The position numbers and the translations under genes are program-made. A model generated the notes under the pieces. The model was not told the DNA's origin and made no database searches. It saw only the letters and a list, made by a program, of their open reading frames with translations. A stretch of DNA of 10,483 bases from Firmicutes bacterium CAG:631 (GTDB lineage: Bacteria > Bacillota_I > Bacilli_A > RFN20 > CAG-631). Positions 6,452 to 10,483 of the stretch are shown piece by piece. The stretch lies in contig HF998010.1 of the NCBI GenBank assembly GCA_000433015.1, forward strand, positions 8,937 to 19,419, in the 5' to 3' direction. Positions within the stretch are counted from its first letter, which is position 1. The number at the start of each line of letters is the position of its first letter.

Positions 6452-7075
6452 ATGAAATTAAAACAAAATGATGTTGTTGTATTTTTTGGTGATAGTGTAA
6501 CAGACACATGCCATCAAGTAAAGCAAGACTATCCTTATGGTTCAGGATACGTCAATATGGTAGATAGTCACATCAATACCAATTATTGTGATTTAAATGT
6601 TCGTGTTTGGAATAAAGGGATTAATGGTAATCGTACAAAAGATTTGGTTGCAAGAGTAAAAGAAGATGTTTTAGATTTACATCCGAATATGGTTTTTATT
6701 TTGATTGGTGTCAATGATGCTTGGAGAAGTTATGATCAAAACGATCCGACTTCAGTTGAACAATTTGTAAAAAATTATAAAACAATTCTTGATGCTATAA
6801 GAGCTGCAGATACAACGACACAAATTGTTATGATGAGTCCATTTATTATTCCTTCTGTTGAATGGGTATTGAATTTTAAAGATGATTTAGATGAAAAGAC
6901 AAAAGCCGTCATTGATTTAGCAAAAGAATATCAAATACCTTTAATTCCTCTTCATGAATTAATGCCGCAATATGATCAAAAATTACCAGGCATGGTTTCT
7001 TTTGATGGTGTTCATCCAAGTGTAGTTGGACATGCTTTAATTGCTCAACAAATCATTCAATATTTATTAGGATAA
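6452..7075 (+). CDS. SGNH/GDSL-family hydrolase (esterase or deacetylase type)
   Basis: Hydrolase of 207 aa that probably removes an acyl or acetyl group from a sugar or similar substrate. All four SGNH blocks are present: nucleophile Ser15 in FFGDSVTD (11-18), oxyanion Gly59 in NKGINGNRT (54-62), Asn88 in IGVNDAW (85-91), and Asp185/His188 in FDGVHPS (184-190). There is no signal peptide, so it acts in the cytoplasm. AGGTG at 6440-6444 overlaps the previous TAG stop and is seven bases before ATG. It is the last gene of the three-gene unit and runs straight into the shared terminator. Its place suggests deacylation of the substrate used by the oxidoreductase and isomerase. Rhamnogalacturonan acetylesterase-like or lysophospholipase-like relatives are alternatives; the exact ester is not visible. 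Confidence 0.93.
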   Translation: MKLKQNDVVVFFGDSVTDTCHQVKQDYPYGSGYVNMVDSHINTNYCDLNVRVWNKGINGNRTKDLVARVKEDVLDLHPNMVFILIGVNDAWRSYDQNDPTSVEQFVKNYKTILDAIRAADTTTQIVMMSPFIIPSVEWVLNFKDDLDEKTKAVIDLAKEYQIPLIPLHELMPQYDQKLPGMVSFDGVHPSVVGHALIAQQIIQYLLG

Positions 7076-7100
7076 AAAAAACTGCTTCGGCAGTTTTTTT
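7075..7100. terminator. Bidirectional intrinsic terminator between convergent operons
   Basis: AAAAAAACTGC (7075-7085), TTCG, GCAGTTTTTTT (7090-7100) form an 11-bp perfect stem closed by the very stable C(UUCG)G tetraloop. A tracts on one side and T tracts on the other make it work in both directions. It overlaps the stop codons of the hydrolase (+) and the glycosyltransferase (-). Confidence 0.93.
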
Positions 7101-8043
7101 ATTGAATGCGTTTTGAAATGTTGCTTTCTTTTTCAACATAAATAGGACGATTTTTAACCTCAGCATAGGTTTTAGAAAGATATAAGCCAACAATTCCTAA
7201 ACAAACCAGTCCAATTCCAAAAAGAAAGACTAAAACAGTAAGGAAATAAACCCAACTATCAAAAATCATTGGATTTGGAAGGACCCCCACAATTAAACAA
7301 AATATTGCAAAAATGATGGATAAAGCAATAAAGGTAACTCCTAATTTTGAAATGAGTTTTAAAGGTGCAGTTGAAAAAGAAATAATGCCATCAATAGAAT
7401 AACGTAAAAGTTTTTTAAAAGACCATTTGGTTTCGCCAGCAACACGTTGAATATTTTTGTATTCTAACCATTTTGTTTTAAAACCGACCCAACTAAATAT
7501 TCCTTTTGAAAAGCGATTATATTCGCTTACCGATAAGATAGCATCCACCATCTTACGCGTCATTAATCGATAATCTCTAGCGCCATCAACAATTTCTGTT
7601 TCAGACATTTTATTGATTAATTTATAAAATTGTCTTGCAAAGAAAGAACGAATTTTAGGTTCTCCTTCTCGAGAAATTCGACGGATTCCTACACAATCAT
7701 AGCCCTCGACAACAATGCCATGATACATTTCTATTAAACGTTCAGGAGGATCTTGTAAGTCAGCATCCATAATAGCGACATAATCTCCCTTACTTTTTTC
7801 AAGGCCAGCATACATGGCGCTTTCTTTACCAAAATTGCGAGAAAAAATACAATATTTGACATGGCTATCTTGTTTAGCTAAATCTTTAATAATGGTAGCT
7901 GTTTGATCTTTTGAACCATCATCGACAAAAATAATTTCATAATCGGGTTCTAATTGTTTTAAAATTGGCGTTACTGCTTTGTAATAAAAAGGAAGGGCTT
8001 CTTCTTCGTTATAACAAGGAACAACAATTGAAATTAATTTCAT
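7099..8043 (-). CDS. GT2 glycosyltransferase, polyprenyl-phosphate sugar transferase type (GtrB/DPM1-like)
   Basis: Membrane enzyme of 314 aa, likely to move a sugar from a nucleotide sugar to undecaprenyl phosphate on the inner face, for later decoration of cell-envelope glycans. The GT-A catalytic domain (about 1-225) has the opening ISIVVPCYNEE, the DDGSKD loop at 41-46, the metal-binding DAD at 93-95 within MDADLQDPP, and the later DGARDYRLM and RVAGETKW motifs (153-161, 200-207) that are typical of the GtrB/CsbB/YkoT group. Two C-terminal membrane segments lie near 229-255 and 264-290. The start ATG has SD AGAGGTG six bases upstream. Family partners (a GtrA flippase and a dedicated outer-face transferase) are not in the window. 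Sugar and acceptor are unknown. Confidence 0.93.
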   Translation of the reverse strand: MKLISIVVPCYNEEEALPFYYKAVTPILKQLEPDYEIIFVDDGSKDQTATIIKDLAKQDSHVKYCIFSRNFGKESAMYAGLEKSKGDYVAIMDADLQDPPERLIEMYHGIVVEGYDCVGIRRISREGEPKIRSFFARQFYKLINKMSETEIVDGARDYRLMTRKMVDAILSVSEYNRFSKGIFSWVGFKTKWLEYKNIQRVAGETKWSFKKLLRYSIDGIISFSTAPLKLISKLGVTFIALSIIFAIFCLIVGVLPNPMIFDSWVYFLTVLVFLFGIGLVCLGIVGLYLSKTYAEVKNRPIYVEKESNISKRIQ

Positions 8044-8063
8044 GATTTACACCTCTTAATTGT

Positions 8064-8092
8064 ATTGTACTCGCTTTTTTTTATTTTTGCAA
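8064..8092 (-). promoter_or_regulatory. Predicted promoter of the glycosyltransferase gene
   Basis: On the minus strand, TTGCAA (8092-8087) and TACAAT (8069-8064) are separated by 17 bp, a close sigma-A match. The -35 box lies inside the last codons of the GH36 gene. Transcription would start near 8057, leaving a leader of about 14 bases that starts at the SD. No terminator follows the GH36 gene, so read-through is also possible. Confidence 0.6.
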
Positions 8093-10141
8093 TTTTGAAG
8101 TAGGTAAGGACATTTCTACTTGATAATATTTTTGATTTTCTTTGTTTTCAATTTGATATAAATGAGGACGAATTTTGGTTAAATATTTTTGTGGTTTTAA
8201 TGGATAAATACTATAAATATATTGCTTTTCTTGATTTTTGATAAAAGATCCTTTTAAAATTTGATGGTTTCTTTTTTGTTTTATAATGGGACGAATTGTC
8301 GCATTACTTCCAATAATACTTAAAGGTTTAACAGGGCTGACTTGCAAAACCTTACAACAATGTGGTTGAAGAACACAAGAGTAAGTCGATTGATAGATTC
8401 CTTCATATTGATCATCCCAAAAACTATAGACATGGTGATTATTCATAGGAAGATCAAATTTTTTATCTTTTTCTTCCCAGTTTACTAAAATATAAACTTG
8501 AATGTCGTTAATATTTTTAAAATCTAATTTCGAAATGAGATGAGATTCCATTAAATCCATTGGAATCGCACTAAAGGAAACATTTGGAAAAATTTTATCA
8601 ATAAGTTGTAATTGTTTTGACGATAAATTTTGTAATTTATCAGCAAGCATAATCGAACCTCCATTAGATGCTAATAAAGTAAGATAAGTGATAATTTCAT
8701 CATCATTTCGAACACAAGCTAGACGACATTCTTCATCTTCATTTTCTTTTTTACGAATCACAAGACAATCGGCATCCGTAATATAAAGATTTTGATGAAG
8801 ATAATATCGTTTTAGTGTACTATTAAAAATATAAACTAAAGATTCCCAAGTTCCAAAAACATCTCCACTAATACGCATATAATCACAAAATCCAGCAACA
8901 GGAGCTAAAGGACAAGTACAAGCTAAAATTTCACCATCTTTTCCAATCGCTTCTTTAATGATGCGAAATCCTTCTTGAAGATTTTTAAGGGTATTAAAGG
9001 ATGGATCATAATATCGACCTGGGGCTAATCTTGAAGTGATGATGTCCAATTTAAAATAACAAAAACCATACTCATGCGCATAAGTATAAAACAAATCATA
9101 AATATATTTTTTTACTTCAGGGTGAGAAAAATCTAGCGAAGGAATGCCATAAATTTCATCACTTTCCCATTGCTTTACAAACCAATCTTGATGATGTTGA
9201 AAAAGATAAGAATTTTTATCCACACCAAAGGGAGCAAACCATAAGCCGGGTTTATACCCTTTGCTTTTGATTTCTTGAACGAGTTGTTTAAAATGTGTAA
9301 ATTTAGAATTGGGTTCCCATTGACCCCAACAAATTTGCCAACCATCATCAATTTGAATATATTGGATAGGAAATGGAGTATGATTTTGAATAAAATCGAT
9401 ATTTTGATTTAATGTGTTTTCAGAAATGGAAGAATAATAGTAATACCATGTACAATATCCTACGGGAGGAACTTTATGAGTTAAATTTACATTCATGTTT
9501 TTAGCGATAATTTTTGCATATTGAGGTAATCCATGATAGGGAATATCAGGATAAAATCCAATATAAATCCAATCGCTACAAATGGTTTCATTTAATGATA
9601 CTGGATGATGTTCTAAATGATGATGAACTTGTAAAGTACCATCATGTGAACAATAAACAGTATTAAAATATTCATTAAAAGTAACGAGTCCAAAAAGAAC
9701 ATTTCTTTCCTTTTCATCGATAAAAGCAACATTATCAGCACTCATCACTTGTTTTCCAGATAATAAGGTGAACACTTCTAAAGTGGATTGCATTTCATTG
9801 ACCATATTATCGTTTGCATAAACGAAATGATTGATGAGACATTTTTTGATGGAATGATGATAAAGTCCTTTAAAAGCACAAAAGTAAGAAACGTTTTGGA
9901 AATTTTGTTTAGTATTTGTTAAAGAAACTTGAAATTTTACACCATGATTTTCTTTTTTTAAAACAATTTTGCAATTAGACGAAACAGCAATAGATAAGTC
10001 CTTTTGTTTTTCAATCATCCAATGTGTATCGTTATTTAATATTTCTTTTTCTTGATGAATCAAAGAGCAATGAATATTTTCAATGATGCATTGATTGTGA
10101 TTATAAAGACATAATTGATTATTTTTAATTTTAAATTCCAT
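8081..10141 (-). CDS. Glycoside hydrolase family 36, alpha-galactosidase-like
   Basis: Enzyme of 686 aa predicted to release terminal alpha-linked galactose (possibly N-acetylgalactosamine) from oligosaccharides. N-terminal beta-sandwich at about 1-220; catalytic (beta/alpha)8 barrel at about 225-520, starting PPVGYCTWYYYY and carrying the clan GH-D motif IDDGW at 264-268; C-terminal beta domain after that. Nucleophile Asp366 lies in YFKLD (362-366) and acid/base Asp427 in the RxSxD motif RISGD (423-427), followed by W432. Length is slightly under the usual 700-740. There is no signal peptide, so it acts inside the cell on imported sugars. The ATG at 10141 is chosen because GAGGA at 10154-10150 lies eight bases before it; an upstream in-frame extension to 10195 lacks an SD and a family match. 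It is likely co-transcribed with the small ORF before it. Confidence 0.93.
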   Translation of the reverse strand: MEFKIKNNQLCLYNHNQCIIENIHCSLIHQEKEILNNDTHWMIEKQKDLSIAVSSNCKIVLKKENHGVKFQVSLTNTKQNFQNVSYFCAFKGLYHHSIKKCLINHFVYANDNMVNEMQSTLEVFTLLSGKQVMSADNVAFIDEKERNVLFGLVTFNEYFNTVYCSHDGTLQVHHHLEHHPVSLNETICSDWIYIGFYPDIPYHGLPQYAKIIAKNMNVNLTHKVPPVGYCTWYYYYSSISENTLNQNIDFIQNHTPFPIQYIQIDDGWQICWGQWEPNSKFTHFKQLVQEIKSKGYKPGLWFAPFGVDKNSYLFQHHQDWFVKQWESDEIYGIPSLDFSHPEVKKYIYDLFYTYAHEYGFCYFKLDIITSRLAPGRYYDPSFNTLKNLQEGFRIIKEAIGKDGEILACTCPLAPVAGFCDYMRISGDVFGTWESLVYIFNSTLKRYYLHQNLYITDADCLVIRKKENEDEECRLACVRNDDEIITYLTLLASNGGSIMLADKLQNLSSKQLQLIDKIFPNVSFSAIPMDLMESHLISKLDFKNINDIQVYILVNWEEKDKKFDLPMNNHHVYSFWDDQYEGIYQSTYSCVLQPHCCKVLQVSPVKPLSIIGSNATIRPIIKQKRNHQILKGSFIKNQEKQYIYSIYPLKPQKYLTKIRPHLYQIENKENQKYYQVEMSLPTSKLQK

Positions 10142-10316
10142 TGTTATTTTCCTCGTTTCTTTTTTGTTTAAAATTATGAATGCAGTAAACATCATGAACT
10201 AAGTCTAGATTGCAATAATGTTTCACGATTTGATCTATTTTTTTCATGCCATTTCGTATGGCTACGCGTATTGACGCAAATTTATTATCTCGAATGATGG
10301 AATAAACTTTTTTCAT
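10131..10316 (-). CDS. Small ORF of unknown function overlapping the GH36 start
   Basis: A 61-codon reading frame whose ATG at 10316 has an SD (AGGTGA, 10328-10323) six bases upstream and a TATAAT -10 box just before that. It overlaps the GH36 gene by 11 bp, and the GH36 SD lies in its last codons, so its translation could control access to the GH36 start. The product is basic at the N-terminus (MKKVYSIIRDNK), has two Cys (35 and 45) and several His, and ends in a polar Asn/Glu-rich tail. It has no membrane segment or recognisable domain. Codons include CGC, CTA and several ATA, less typical of the neighbours. It may be a real small protein, a leader peptide, or a decayed fragment; two short hairpins (10248-10262 and 10266-10277) lie within it. 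Confidence 0.5.
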   Translation of the reverse strand: MKKVYSIIRDNKFASIRVAIRNGMKKIDQIVKHYCNLDLVHDVYCIHNFKQKRNEENNNGI

Positions 10317-10344
10317 TTTTATCACCTTTTAAAAAGTCAATTCT

Positions 10345-10350
10345 ATTATA
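10345..10350 (-). promoter_or_regulatory. Predicted -10 box for the small ORF-GH36 transcript
   Basis: A perfect TATAAT reads on the minus strand from 10350 to 10345, 28 bases before the small ORF start. At 17-bp spacing the -35 position (10373-10368) reads TTTCTT, a poor match, so the promoter may be weak or activator dependent. Confidence 0.5.
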
Positions 10351-10408
10351 CACAATCTTTAAAAGAGAAGAAATTAAAACTTATAGTAAAAAGGATATTA
10401 CAAATTGC

Positions 10409-10437
10409 GTGACAGAAAAAAATAAAAATTATATCAT
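10409..10437 (+). promoter_or_regulatory. Predicted promoter of the gene starting at 10461
   Basis: GTGACA (10409-10414) and TATCAT (10432-10437), each one base from consensus, are separated by 17 bp. Transcription would start near 10444, about 17 bases before the ATG. It lies back to back with the GH36-side promoter. Confidence 0.55.
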
Positions 10438-10460
10438 GAGAGTGTAAAGGAGAAAAGGTT

Positions 10461-10483
10461 ATGATAGATCTTATTGCTGTAGG
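10461..10483 (+). CDS. Start of a gene cut by the window edge, possibly a PfkB-family sugar kinase
   Basis: ATG at 10461 has a strong SD, AAGGAG (10447-10452), eight bases upstream and a well-placed promoter, so a gene start is likely. Only MIDLIAVG can be read. This resembles the first beta strand of PfkB/ribokinase-family kinases (fructokinase-type 'xxDVxAxGE'), which would suit a locus with a divergent alpha-galactosidase. Eight residues cannot prove a family; other Rossmann-like proteins also begin this way. Confidence 0.6.

Noticed and set aside
7505..7525. A cre-like (CcpA) sequence around TTGAAAAGCGATT
   Set aside because: It has an extra base relative to the cre consensus and lies inside the glycosyltransferase gene away from any promoter.
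9216..9224. Perfect DnaA box TTATCCACA as evidence of a replication origin
   Set aside because: It is a single site inside the GH36 coding region with no cluster of boxes or AT-rich unwinding element next to it; noted only together with the promoter-overlapping box.
45..10316. Use of genetic code 4 (UGA as Trp), suggested by the Mollicutes-like character
   Set aside because: About 29 Trp codons in the confident genes are all TGG and no in-frame TGA interrupts any gene, so the standard code explains everything here.

Overview
The window is AT-rich bacterial DNA. It starts in the conserved rnpA-yidC-jag cluster, which in Firmicutes and Mollicutes-type bacteria usually lies next to the replication origin. 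Low G+C, strong Shine-Dalgarno (SD) sites, a lipoprotein-type YidC (SpoIIIJ-like) and tightly packed operons suggest a Bacilli/Erysipelotrichia/Mollicutes-related lineage. That placement is inference; no species can be named. All roughly 29 Trp codons in the confident genes are TGG and no gene contains an in-frame TGA, so the standard bacterial code applies, although none of the 11 visible genes uses TGA as a stop.

Left region (1-4303, + strand): the edge of a terminator, then rnpA, yidC and jag/khpB. These are followed, with only 13 bp or an overlap between genes, by two unrecognised envelope genes: a two-anchor membrane protein with a divergent RCC1-like beta-propeller, and a small lipoprotein. 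A clear intrinsic terminator closes the unit. Many relatives have mnmE after jag, so the accessory pair is unusual.

Middle region (4304-7100, + strand): a spacer with a plausible sigma-A promoter drives a compact three-gene unit: a Gfo/Idh/MocA NAD-dependent sugar oxidoreductase, a xylose-isomerase-like TIM-barrel isomerase/epimerase and an SGNH/GDSL hydrolase. Together they look like a cytoplasmic pathway for a modified or acylated sugar or glycoside. The unit ends in a UUCG-tetraloop hairpin that is shared with the convergent genes.

Right region (7075-10460, - strand): a polyprenyl-phosphate-type GT2 glycosyltransferase with two C-terminal membrane segments has its own promoter inside the 3' end of the gene upstream. 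That upstream gene is a cytoplasmic GH36 alpha-galactosidase-type enzyme, preceded and overlapped by a 61-codon small ORF of unknown function. A 144-bp divergent promoter region then separates these genes from a gene that starts at 10461 and runs off the window. Its first residues resemble a PfkB-family sugar kinase, which would suit a sugar-use locus.

No tRNA, rRNA, CRISPR array, insertion sequence or phage gene was seen.
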